Made by a program: the position numbers and the translations under genes. Under the pieces are notes generated by a model. The model made no database searches, had not been told where the DNA came from, and saw only the letters and a program-made list of their open reading frames with translations. A stretch of DNA of 13,414 bases. Origin: Methanomicrobiales archaeon. GTDB taxonomy: Archaea > Halobacteriota > Methanomicrobia > Methanomicrobiales > JACTUA01. This document shows positions 6,545-13,414 of the stretch, in pieces; position 1 is the first letter of the stretch, and each line of letters opens with the position of its first letter. The stretch covers positions 1-13,414 of the forward strand of contig JAJRCY010000008.1 in assembly GCA_028678715.1 (NCBI GenBank), written 5' to 3'.

Positions 6545-8224
6545 ATGGCCCCATTGATTACGGTCGACCGGCTCGGCATGAGTTTTAACGGGAAGCCCGC
6601 CCTCAAGGATATCAGTTTTACGATGGGCGAAGGGGAGATCGTGGGCATTATCGGCAGGAGCGGTGCGGGAAAGACCGTGCTCATGCACCTGATCCGGGGC
6701 GTGGACCAGCCGCCCACCAGCGGAAAGGTCATCTACCATGTGGCGGTCTGCGACACCTGCGACAACATCGAGGTCCCCAGCATGGCAGGCCAGCCCTGCC
6801 GAGCCTGCAAAGGAACCCTGCAGCTGGAACACGTGGACCTGTGGGACGAGAAGAACGAGTCCATGAAGCGGCGGGTCATGCACCGGACCGCCATCATGTT
6901 CCAGCGCACCTTTGCCCTGTACGGCAATGACCGGGTCATCGAGAACGTGCTCCGGGCCCTGGACGACATCGATTACCCTGAGGAGAAGTCCATCAACCGT
7001 GCGGCCGACCTTCTGGACCAGGTCCGGCTCTCCCACCGGATGATGCACATCGCCCGGGACCTCTCCGGTGGCGAGAAGCAGCGGGTTGTTTTGGCCCGGC
7101 AGCTGGCCAAGGAGCCGTTCCTCCTCTTTGCCGATGAGCCCACCGGTACGCTGGACCCCGAGACCGGCCGTCTCGTGCACGACATGCTGAAAGAGGCGGC
7201 AGCGAGGGAGAAGATGGGCATGGTGGTCACCTCCCACTTCTCCAGGGTCATCGAAGACGTGGCATCGCGGGCGATCCTTCTCTCGGACGGGCAGATCGTG
7301 GAGATCGGGACCCCGAAGAAGGTCATCCGACGGTTCATGGCAAACCTGCGGGACAACGAGAAGTTCAGTGCAGCCCAGATCGGCCAGAAGCTCCTGGTGG
7401 CCCGGGACGTGATCAAGCGCTACCTCTCCGTCGACCGCGGGATGGTGCGGGCCGTGAACGGGGTCACCTTTGACGTGGGGGAGAAGGAGATCTTCGGGGT
7501 CATCGGGAAATCCGGGGCCGGGAAAACCACCCTCTCCCGGATCATCGCCGGGGTCATCGAGCCGACGAGCGGCGAGATGAACATCCGGATCGGCGATGAC
7601 TGGGTGGACATGACGAAGCCGGGGATCGACGAGCGGGGAAGGGCCAAGGGCTACATCGGACTCCTGCACCAGGAGTACGACCTGTACCCCCACCGGACCG
7701 TGCTCGACAACCTGACCGATGCCATAGGCCTCGAGTTTCCCAAGGAGCTCGCGGTGAGAAAAGCGGTGATCACCCTGACGATGGCGGGGTTCACTGAGGA
7801 GAAGTCGCGGGAGGTGCTGAACCGGTACCCGGCCCAGCTCTCGGAGGGTGAGCGGCACCGGGTGGCGCTGGCCCAGGTGCTGATCCGGGAGCCCCGGATC
7901 GTGATCCTGGACGAGCCCACGGGTACCATGGACTCCATCACGAAGATCGATGTGAAGCATTCGATCCTCCACTCACGGCAGGACATGGAGATGACCTTCA
8001 TCGTGGTCTCCCATGACATGGATTTCGTGAAGGACATCTGCGACCGGCTGGCCCTGATGCGGGGCGGGAAGATCGTCCAGATGGGGCTCACACCAGCAGT
8101 GCTCTCGGGCCTCACCGAAGAAGAGCGGACCATCATGTCCAGTCCCAGCCCCGAGGTGTCCGAACCCGGCGCCGCAGAGTCCGGTACCGGCACCGGGGAG
8201 TTCGGGCCCAGCCCCGGGGAGTGA
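6545..8224 (+). CDS. atwA: Methyl-coenzyme M reductase activation ATPase, component A2
   Basis: Cytoplasmic tandem ABC ATPase that supplies ATP hydrolysis for reductive activation of methyl-coenzyme M reductase (F430 nickel to Ni(I)). It has 559 residues. NBD1: Walker A GRSGAGKT (37-44), signature LSGGEKQR (173-180), Walker B LLFADEP (193-199), H-loop His231. NBD2: Walker A GKSGAGKT (321-328), signature LSEGERHR (432-439), Walker B IVILDEP (452-458), H-loop His490. NBD1 carries an insertion with Cys69xxCys72 and Cys85xxCys88, probably a zinc or iron-sulfur knuckle. There are no membrane helices. Residues from about 530 are a Ser/Gly/Pro/Glu-rich tail. I chose ATG 6545 because GAGAGG (6533-6538) sits six bases before it; ATG 6539 and GTG 6527 are in-frame alternatives with poorer sites. 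First gene of a seven-gene operon, overlapping mmp3. Confidence 0.93.
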   Translation: MAPLITVDRLGMSFNGKPALKDISFTMGEGEIVGIIGRSGAGKTVLMHLIRGVDQPPTSGKVIYHVAVCDTCDNIEVPSMAGQPCRACKGTLQLEHVDLWDEKNESMKRRVMHRTAIMFQRTFALYGNDRVIENVLRALDDIDYPEEKSINRAADLLDQVRLSHRMMHIARDLSGGEKQRVVLARQLAKEPFLLFADEPTGTLDPETGRLVHDMLKEAAAREKMGMVVTSHFSRVIEDVASRAILLSDGQIVEIGTPKKVIRRFMANLRDNEKFSAAQIGQKLLVARDVIKRYLSVDRGMVRAVNGVTFDVGEKEIFGVIGKSGAGKTTLSRIIAGVIEPTSGEMNIRIGDDWVDMTKPGIDERGRAKGYIGLLHQEYDLYPHRTVLDNLTDAIGLEFPKELAVRKAVITLTMAGFTEEKSREVLNRYPAQLSEGERHRVALAQVLIREPRIVILDEPTGTMDSITKIDVKHSILHSRQDMEMTFIVVSHDMDFVKDICDRLALMRGGKIVQMGLTPAVLSGLTEEERTIMSSPSPEVSEPGAAESGTGTGEFGPSPGE

Positions 8225-9759
8225 GCGGGCGGATGGAGATCCTCCTCGACGGGAGGAGGCGCCAGGTCCCGTCAGGCACCCGTCTCTCCGAGATCCTTGA
8301 GGCGCACGATCCCTGCTGCAGCATCGCGGTGGTGCGGCCCGCAGCCGCACAGGCCACCCAGACCCGCACCATCCTCGTCGCCACCACGCGGGGGGAGGTG
8401 GTCATTGAACTCTCCGCATCCCCAGGTATCACCCTGGATATCGCGGGGCTCGCAACGCCCCTCCCCCTCCACTGGGCCGACCGGTACGCCGCGGCCTTCG
8501 GTCCCTTCCCCCTGGAGTTCACCCCTTCCCGGACGCCCCGCCCTTACAGCCGGGGGGACGTGCTGGTGGGCTGCGGGGGGTATGACCCCCGGCATTCCTA
8601 CCTGATCTTCTCCCGGATCCGCCACCTGGCCGACCACGGCGCGGTTGGCGAGGGTGGTGTCGTCGGCCGGGTGGTCTCCGGCGGGGGGGTCATTGACCGG
8701 TGGATGGCCGGGGACCGGATCGAGCGGATCGAGCGGGTCATCTCCTGGGAGGACCGGACCACCGCCTTCACCACCACGGACCCGTCATCGCTCCCGCTGG
8801 AGGACGGGATGCAGGTGGTGACCCGGGTGGCGGTGGTGGCGCAGGGCTACACCCCGGAGAAGGTCGATACCTCCCTCGCCGCCACGGTGGAGCACCTGCT
8901 GCTGGTGGTGCAGCGAGGGCATTTCCATGTCCACCGGGCGGCGAGCACCCATATCCGGGATGAGAGCCTGTCGGGATCCGACCTCCCGACCGAGGAGAAG
9001 CAGTTCCGGGGCGAGGGCACGGTCACGGTCCGTTCGGAGGGGCCCGGCAGGGGCGACGTGTACATCTACCGGACCGATCTGCCCGGTACCCCGGCGCATT
9101 CCGTGGCGGGCCAGGTGGTGCATGGCATCGAACTGGTGAAGCTCGCGAAGGCGGGGGAGATCCTCTGCATCTCAGTGAGCCCGCCGCGCCTGGATCTGAT
9201 CGGGATGACTGCGGAGAAGGCAGTGAAGGTGGCGGGTGAACGGGGCCTCACGACGGCACTGGATACCCAGGACCTCTCCCGGCTGGTCGTGGACCAGGAC
9301 CCGGGGACCACGATGGAAGCCCTTGCGAAGCGTTCGGTCACCCTCAGCACCGCACCGGAAGGGAAGGTGATCGGGATCCGGCTCGATGACGACCGTGCCC
9401 CGGCCAGCTGCGAGATCTTCCGGCAGGTGACGGGCCTCAAGGTCCACGCTCTGGGCAGGATGCCGCTCTTCTTCCGGTTCGAGGACGTGCTGCTCTTCCG
9501 CCCGCCCCTCCGGCAGGGGAGGAAGATCCTGCCCGAGAACACCCCCGAGGGGGAGGTGCCGGCGTATGCCCTGGGGATGACCAACGACTCCCGGAAGGGG
9601 GCCGGAGCCGTCGGGATCCGGTCCTCCCCCCACCGGGAGTTCGGGCCCACGTCAGAACCGTTCGAGGGCACGAATATCCTGGGTGTGGTGGTGGACACTG
9701 GGAAGCTGGGAGCACTGAAGGAGAAGGAGATGATCTACGTGAGAGAGGTGGGGCCATGA
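8221..9759 (+). CDS. mmp3: Methanogenesis marker protein 3
   Basis: A 512-residue protein found across methanogens and reported to co-purify with the MCR-activating fraction (component A3a) of methanogens. Family descriptions mention a cyclophilin-like fold; the C-terminal stretch about 440-495 (AYALGMTNDS, then EFGPTSEPFEGTNILGVVVD) is consistent with that. Cysteines at 32, 33, 118 (LVGCGGYDP), 316 and 397 are candidate cluster or structural ligands. No signal peptide or membrane helix is seen. The GTG at 8221 overlaps the atwA stop by four bases. The alternative ATG at 8233 would start the protein exactly on the conserved 'MEILLDG' strand and has GAGTGA (8219-8224) eight bases upstream, so the true start may be twelve bases later. 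The assignment rests on recognition of sequence and operon context. Confidence 0.88.
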   Translation: MSGRMEILLDGRRRQVPSGTRLSEILEAHDPCCSIAVVRPAAAQATQTRTILVATTRGEVVIELSASPGITLDIAGLATPLPLHWADRYAAAFGPFPLEFTPSRTPRPYSRGDVLVGCGGYDPRHSYLIFSRIRHLADHGAVGEGGVVGRVVSGGGVIDRWMAGDRIERIERVISWEDRTTAFTTTDPSSLPLEDGMQVVTRVAVVAQGYTPEKVDTSLAATVEHLLLVVQRGHFHVHRAASTHIRDESLSGSDLPTEEKQFRGEGTVTVRSEGPGRGDVYIYRTDLPGTPAHSVAGQVVHGIELVKLAKAGEILCISVSPPRLDLIGMTAEKAVKVAGERGLTTALDTQDLSRLVVDQDPGTTMEALAKRSVTLSTAPEGKVIGIRLDDDRAPASCEIFRQVTGLKVHALGRMPLFFRFEDVLLFRPPLRQGRKILPENTPEGEVPAYALGMTNDSRKGAGAVGIRSSPHREFGPTSEPFEGTNILGVVVDTGKLGALKEKEMIYVREVGP

Positions 9760-10226
9760 AGGAGTACCGGCCGAAGTACCAGGGAACGCATACCGTCTAC
9801 GTCTTTGTGGAGTCACCGGATGTCACCCCGCAGGACCTCTCCCTTCGGGCCTACGAGGCAGCCCCGGACCTGATGATCAAGGAGACCTGCTTCGGCCTGC
9901 AGATCACGGGTGCACCCGAAAGGGTGGCAGAGGTTGTCGCGACCCTGCGGGCCCTGGACCCGAGCCACATCTTTGTCAAGGACCGGGGGTTCCCGCCCGG
10001 CGACCCCCGCCGCTGCCGGGCCAACATGGGCGGGGCCCGGCCGGGCTTCTTCGGGCACGAGTACGAGCTCTCCCTGATCCGGTTCATCTCCGGGGGGCTG
10101 GAAGCCCTCGCCCGGCGGGAGGCCGGGGACTCGGCCCTGGATGCGCTGGAACGGAAGAAGAAGAAGCCGCTGGATCCCGACCGGCTGAAAACAATCTTCG
10201 ATGCACAGGAGCCCTCCCATGGCTAA
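9756..10226 (+). CDS. mmp6: Methanogenesis marker protein 6
   Basis: Small soluble protein of 156 residues, restricted to methanogens and related MCR-bearing archaea; biochemical role not established. Recognisable features are YVFVESPDVTPQDL near the N-terminus, a conserved KETCFGLQITG segment with Cys45, and RRCRANMGGARPGFFGHEYE (86-105) with Cys87. A basic KKKK run is at 134-137. The ATG at 9756 overlaps the mmp3 stop (ATGA) and is served by GAGGTG at 9745-9750, five bases upstream, one of the best ribosome binding sites here. Its position between mmp3 and mmp5 supports a role in MCR activation or assembly, but this is context only. Confidence 0.86.
   Translation: MKEYRPKYQGTHTVYVFVESPDVTPQDLSLRAYEAAPDLMIKETCFGLQITGAPERVAEVVATLRALDPSHIFVKDRGFPPGDPRRCRANMGGARPGFFGHEYELSLIRFISGGLEALARREAGDSALDALERKKKKPLDPDRLKTIFDAQEPSHG
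10207..10211 (+). promoter_or_regulatory. Ribosome binding site deciding the mmp5 start
   Basis: AGGAG lies seven bases before the ATG at 10219 and inside the end of mmp6. It argues for that start over the in-frame ATG at 10201, which would add six residues (MHRSPP) unlike the family and would place this site inside the coding region. The resulting 8-base overlap with mmp6 suits translational coupling. Confidence 0.65.
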
Positions 10227-10674
10227 GATCTTCATCTACCCGACGACAAGCCTGATCCTCTCGGACATGGTGGCCCGCTTCGGCCACGAACCCCTGGGGG
10301 CCGCCCTGGGGATCCGGGAACGGATCCAGACCGCGGGCTTCGACTCCCCGCCCCTGCAGGTCACCCCCGAGGAGCCGAAGAAGGGGCTCCGATGGGCAGC
10401 TGTTGAGGTGCCGTCGGGTGTCCGGGGCAGGATGGCCATCCTTGGCCCCCTGATCGACCATGCGGAGGCCGCCATCATCATCAACGATGCCGATCTGGCT
10501 TTCGGCTGCATGGGGTGCGCGAGGACCAACGAGCTGCTCCTGTTCCTGCTCCGGCACCGGGGGATCCCGGTCCTGGACCTGACCTACCCGAGATCCGAGG
10601 AGGAGGGCGAGATCTTTGTGGCCGCGATCCGGGAGTTCCTGGAGAAGCTGCCGAAAGGGGGGAAGGCCGAATGA
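10219..10674 (+). CDS. mmp5: Methanogenesis marker protein 5
   Basis: Soluble 151-residue protein known only from methanogens and relatives; function not established. The C-terminal half holds the one obvious motif, [14 protein letters not shown], with Cys97xxCys100 at the end of a predicted beta strand, followed by [10 protein letters not shown] (115-124) and an amphipathic final helix. A CxxC at this point suggests metal, iron-sulfur or thiol chemistry. The same order (A-D-x-x-x-F, CxxC-A, then P-V, then a helix ending near E-F/A-L) appears in the N-terminal domain of the next gene product, Mmp15. This suggests common ancestry (my observation, untested). ATG 10219 is preferred on the AGGAG at 10207-10211. 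It overlaps mmp6 by eight bases and mmp15 by four. Confidence 0.85.
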   Translation: MAKIFIYPTTSLILSDMVARFGHEPLGAALGIRERIQTAGFDSPPLQVTPEEPKKGLRWAAVEVPSGVRGRMAILGPLIDHAEAAIIINDADLAFGCMGCARTNELLLFLLRHRGIPVLDLTYPRSEEEGEIFVAAIREFLEKLPKGGKAE

Positions 10675-11912
10675 CCGACAAGGTGCGCATCGCGCAGCTG
10701 GCCTGCGGGCCGGAGTACAGCGGGGTGCAGAAGGAGATCAACGACGCGGCGGCCGCTGTGGGGGCCGAGATCTTCTTCCCGGATATTGCTCTTTCGGACG
10801 TGAAGCGGGACCTCACCCTCTTCGGCCTGGACGTCCGGTCCCCGGACCTGAAGCTGGCCATTGCCCGTGCGAAGGAGCTGGTGGAGGGGAGGATCGAGGC
10901 GGACGCCGTCTTCATTGCCACCTGCTTCCGGTGCGCCGAGGCCGCCATTGTGAGGAACGAACTGCGCCGCTACATCGTGGAGCACTCCACGCTCCCGGTG
11001 GTCTCCTACTCCTTCACCGAACGGACCACGTCCGGGACCCTGCTGACCCGGATGGAAGCCCTCACCACCATCGCCCGCAGGAGGGCGCTCCTGGCCCGGG
11101 AGGTGCAGGAGGGGCTCACCCTGGGACTGGACTCGGGTTCTGCCACAACAAAGGCGATCGTGATGCAGGACAACCGGATCATCGGCAAGGGGTGGCTTCC
11201 CACCATCGAGGTGCTGAAGTCCGCGGAGGACGCCATCGCGCTTGCCCTGGCCGAGGCCGGTGTCTCTCGGGAGGAGATCCAGGCTGTGGGCACCACCGGC
11301 TACGGGCGCTACCTGGTGGGGCAGCACATCCATGCGGATCTGATCCAGGAGGAGCTGACGGTCAACTCCAAGGGTGCCGTGTTCCTGGCCGACCACCAGC
11401 ACGGTCCCTGCACGGTCATCGACATCGGCGGCATGGACAACAAGGCCATCACCGTCCACGACGGAATCCCCGGCACCTTCACGATGGGTGGGATCTGCGC
11501 GGGGGCCAGCGGCCGGTTCCTGGAGATGACCGCGAAACGGCTGGGAGTGGAGATCACCGAGCTCGGCCCCCTGGCCATAAAGGGCCTCTCCACCCGGGTG
11601 CCCATGAACTCCTACTGCATCGTCTTCGGGACCCAAAGTCTCGTGAACGCGCTGGCCGCGGGATCCACCCGCGAGGACGTGGCGGCGGCAGCCTGCCACT
11701 CGGTGGCCGAGCAGGTCTTCGAGCAGCAGCTGCAGGAGGTGGACATCAAGGAGCCCGTGATCATGGTGGGCGGCACCTCGCTCATCTCCGGCCTGGTCCA
11801 TGCCATGGGGACGCTGCTCCAGACCGAGATCCTGGTCCCCATCCACTCCCAGCACATCGGTGCCGTCGGCTCAGCGCTGCTCGCATCCGGGTTCATCCGG
11901 GAGAAGCGATGA
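10671..11912 (+). CDS. mmp15: Methanogenesis marker protein 15, 2-hydroxyacyl-CoA dehydratase activator-like ATPase
   Basis: A 413-residue two-part protein. Residues from about 148 on form an ASKHA-fold ATPase of the BadF/BadG/HgdC activator class: phosphate-1 DSGSATTK (154-161), GTTGYGRYL (207-215), phosphate-2 [11 protein letters not shown] (249-259), GGxS near 367-370, and the closing [12 protein letters not shown] (395-406). Cys276 ([11 protein letters not shown]) and Cys316 (SYCIVFGT) match the two cysteines that in HgdC bind a [4Fe-4S] cluster between two monomers. Such 'archerases' use ATP to deliver a very low-potential electron. Residues 1-145 are an added domain with Cys12 and Cys85xxCys88. 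Direct function in methanogens is not established; ATP-driven reduction during MCR activation is my inference. ATG 10671 overlaps mmp5 (ATGA), with a G-rich site about eight bases upstream. Confidence 0.9.
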   Translation: MTDKVRIAQLACGPEYSGVQKEINDAAAAVGAEIFFPDIALSDVKRDLTLFGLDVRSPDLKLAIARAKELVEGRIEADAVFIATCFRCAEAAIVRNELRRYIVEHSTLPVVSYSFTERTTSGTLLTRMEALTTIARRRALLAREVQEGLTLGLDSGSATTKAIVMQDNRIIGKGWLPTIEVLKSAEDAIALALAEAGVSREEIQAVGTTGYGRYLVGQHIHADLIQEELTVNSKGAVFLADHQHGPCTVIDIGGMDNKAITVHDGIPGTFTMGGICAGASGRFLEMTAKRLGVEITELGPLAIKGLSTRVPMNSYCIVFGTQSLVNALAAGSTREDVAAAACHSVAEQVFEQQLQEVDIKEPVIMVGGTSLISGLVHAMGTLLQTEILVPIHSQHIGAVGSALLASGFIREKR

Positions 11913-12493
11913 GCGGTCTCGATTACTTCGTGGTGGAGAGCCCTGAGCCGACGGGGAAGGCGTACTACGAGCGGATCGCAGGGGACGTGCTCCAGGACCT
12001 GAACCTGCTGCAGGTGGTGGAGAAGCTGCATATCTACGTGGACCCGAAGGTCCCCATCTTCGTGGCCGTGGGGGTGACCCGGAAGCTGCCCTCGCAGGTC
12101 CGGGTCAGGGACTTTGCCTCGGTCGTGCCCCTGGAGTCCCGAATCACCCTCTCCATTGGGGACGAGACGTACCTCGCGCCCCTCCTCACCCTCCTCTGGG
12201 ACCGGTACGGGAAAGCACAGGTGGACCAGCCGGACCGGTTCACGGTGGTGGTGACAGCCCCCGGGGTCACCGCACAGGAGATCGAGGATACTGTGGTGCT
12301 GGACCCGACGGGGAGTCTCTACCGGGACCTGATCTATGCGCTCGTCTGCATCCAGCCAGAAGGATTCAAGGTCCGGAAGCAGAGCTACGGGGACGGCCGC
12401 TTCTACTTTGTGGCCAGCGAGGATACCCTGCCCGAGGACGTCGTGCAGACCCTCGTTGCCGAGAAGTTCCGGCTCATCGGGGTGAATCCGTGA
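11909..12493 (+). CDS. mmp17: Methanogenesis marker protein 17
   Basis: Soluble 194-residue protein, reported with Mmp7, Mmp3, McrC and AtwA in the MCR activation fraction of methanogens. No catalytic motif stands out. Visible landmarks are [11 protein letters not shown] (6-16), [16 protein letters not shown] (41-56), [19 protein letters not shown] (75-93), [17 protein letters not shown] (131-147) and the closing AEKFRLIGV (184-192). Cys147 is its only cysteine, so any metal cluster it touches must be shared with a partner. The ATG at 11909 overlaps the mmp15 stop (ATGA) and has GGGAG five bases upstream. Stop and next start overlap as GTGA, coupling it to mmp7. Identity rests on sequence recognition plus its place directly before mmp7. 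Confidence 0.86.
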   Translation: MSGLDYFVVESPEPTGKAYYERIAGDVLQDLNLLQVVEKLHIYVDPKVPIFVAVGVTRKLPSQVRVRDFASVVPLESRITLSIGDETYLAPLLTLLWDRYGKAQVDQPDRFTVVVTAPGVTAQEIEDTVVLDPTGSLYRDLIYALVCIQPEGFKVRKQSYGDGRFYFVASEDTLPEDVVQTLVAEKFRLIGVNP

Positions 12494-13414
12494 TCTTCGA
12501 GCCCGTTACCTACAAGGGCGGGGTGTACCGGTACGAGGAGATCTATGAGCTGATCGAGGACCTGGGAGGCTACATCGTGCAGCTGCAGCAGATCGCGGGC
12601 GACATCATCATCCAGGCACTGGTGCCCCGCGAGGACATCGAGATGATGCGGCAGATCGCGAAACCGCTGAATGGAACGGTGACCCTCTCCCCTCTGGTGG
12701 GCACCGAGATCGCGGTGGTCTCCCCCTCCCTGGAGATCCACCACCTGCCGCATGCCTCCTGTGACGTGGCCGAGTACCTGCGCCGGTTCGGCGCCAAGAC
12801 CAACATGGTGGGCCTGGCCAGGGGGTTCGGGAAACGGATCGCGCAGCTGAATGTTGAGGAGCGGGATGTCATCAACGAGCATGACTGCGCCATCTACGTG
12901 CTGGGCAACTTCGAGGAGTGCATCCACCACAAGTTCACGGCCCTGCGCCGGGGGATCCAGGTACCCATCATCCTCACCGGTGCCCCAACAAAGGAGGAGC
13001 TCCAGCGCTGCGTGGACCCGCCGGTGGAGGGATACGTCGGGGGCATGGGCCGGATCGCCCACCGGGCCAAGCGCCCTGAGGAGCTGGAGAAGCTGGAGGA
13101 GATGGCGGCCGAGGTCTCCCGCGTGCTGGAGGTGCGCCGGACCGAGATCGCGAAGGACCCCCTGTCGGTGATGCCGCCACGGCTCATGCAGGTGATCCTG
13201 GAGAAGCTCCCGGCGATACACGACGTCACCTCCCCCACCCCCGTCACCGTCCAGATGGCAGGGCTCCTGGTCAAGCTCCCGTACGGGGAATATGCAGGAG
13301 CCGTCCGCGACCTGGAGATCGAGCGCGGGATCCGGGTGCGGGACGTGGCAGACGTGCTCCCGTCCCGGATGCGGACCTATATCTGGGTGCGGGTCAAACC
13401 CTTCTCCGAGACCA
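12490..13414 (+). CDS. mmp7: Methanogenesis marker protein 7 (3' end beyond window)
   Basis: Conserved soluble protein of the MCR activation machinery, associated with McrC, Mmp17, Mmp3 and AtwA in purified preparations. The window shows 308 codons and one further base with no stop; from the usual family length the gene should end within a few codons of the right edge. Four cysteines (91 in HASCDV, 133 in EHDCAI, 144 in FEECIHHKF, 174 in LQRCVDPP) and the adjacent His147-His148 are candidate ligands for an iron-sulfur or other metal centre. Another landmark is GYVGGMGRIAHRAKRPEEL (181-199). The GTG start at 12490 overlaps the mmp17 stop (GTGA). GGGGTGA at 12479-12485, four bases upstream, makes it convincing despite the non-ATG codon. 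Confidence 0.88.
   Translation, partial: MIFEPVTYKGGVYRYEEIYELIEDLGGYIVQLQQIAGDIIIQALVPREDIEMMRQIAKPLNGTVTLSPLVGTEIAVVSPSLEIHHLPHASCDVAEYLRRFGAKTNMVGLARGFGKRIAQLNVEERDVINEHDCAIYVLGNFEECIHHKFTALRRGIQVPIILTGAPTKEELQRCVDPPVEGYVGGMGRIAHRAKRPEELEKLEEMAAEVSRVLEVRRTEIAKDPLSVMPPRLMQVILEKLPAIHDVTSPTPVTVQMAGLLVKLPYGEYAGAVRDLEIERGIRVRDVADVLPSRMRTYIWVRVKPFSET

Noticed and set aside
6524..7972. Open frame of 482 codons antisense to atwA, and similar long minus-strand frames at 710-1848 and 10584-11855.
   Set aside because: Compositional shadows of high-GC coding sequence on the other strand, where atwA, larC and mmp15 have clear motifs; no plausible domain or ribosome binding site supports them.
10616..12493. 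Open frame of 625 codons beginning in mmp5, crossing all of mmp15 out of frame and ending with mmp17.
   Set aside because: Only the last 194 residues are a real protein (mmp17). The upstream part is a low-complexity Gly/Arg/Pro/His frame of mmp15 that happens to lack stops, so it is not an Mmp15-Mmp17 fusion.
1..13414. Mobile elements, CRISPR repeats, tRNA genes or horizontally acquired islands.
   Set aside because: No inverted terminal repeats, direct repeat arrays, transposase or integrase motifs or tRNA-like sequence were seen, and base composition looks even across the window.

Overview
The window is high-GC archaeal chromosome from a hydrogenotrophic methanogen, most likely a member of the Methanomicrobiales (Methanoculleus, Methanofollis or Methanolinea-like). 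This rests on the gene content: the ATP-dependent activator of methyl-coenzyme M reductase (AtwA), six methanogenesis marker proteins, archaeal RadB, a VAT/CDC48-type AAA ATPase, form III RuBisCO and archaeal AGGTGA-type ribosome binding sites. The genus is inference; no rRNA is present. The window is almost fully coding. No stretch over 300 bases lacks a gene, and I see no tRNA, rRNA, CRISPR, insertion sequence or phage gene.

Layout. (1) 1-705, minus: N-terminal part of a CDC48/VAT AAA ATPase, cut by the left edge. (2) 752-2610, plus, divergent from it: larC (nickel-pincer cofactor biosynthesis) overlapping radB by 4 bases. (3) 5606-2588, minus: a three-gene operon e2b2 (ribose-1,5-bisphosphate isomerase), rbcL (form III RuBisCO) and dapF (diaminopimelate epimerase). 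Its last gene runs tail to tail into radB with a 23-base overlap. (4) 5657-6475, plus, divergent from e2b2: a soluble P-type-ATPase-like HAD phosphatase of the MJ0968 type. (5) 6545-13414, plus: a seven-gene, tightly coupled operon atwA-mmp3-mmp6-mmp5-mmp15-mmp17-mmp7. It is preceded by a good archaeal TATA box, and mmp7 runs off the right edge.

How they work together. E2b2 plus RbcL are the last two steps of the archaeal AMP/NMP pathway (ribose-1,5-bisphosphate to ribulose-1,5-bisphosphate to two 3-phosphoglycerate); all RuBisCO active-site residues are present. The right half encodes proteins that in other methanogens belong to, or travel with, the ATP-driven machinery that reduces the F430 nickel of methyl-coenzyme M reductase to active Ni(I). 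The feature most worth study is that this operon also carries Mmp15. Mmp15 is an ATPase of the 2-hydroxyacyl-CoA dehydratase activator type with both cluster cysteines, fused to an N-terminal CxxC domain. The neighbouring small protein Mmp5 appears to share the CxxC region of that domain. This suggests an ATP-driven low-potential electron injection module beside AtwA. McrC is not in the visible part.
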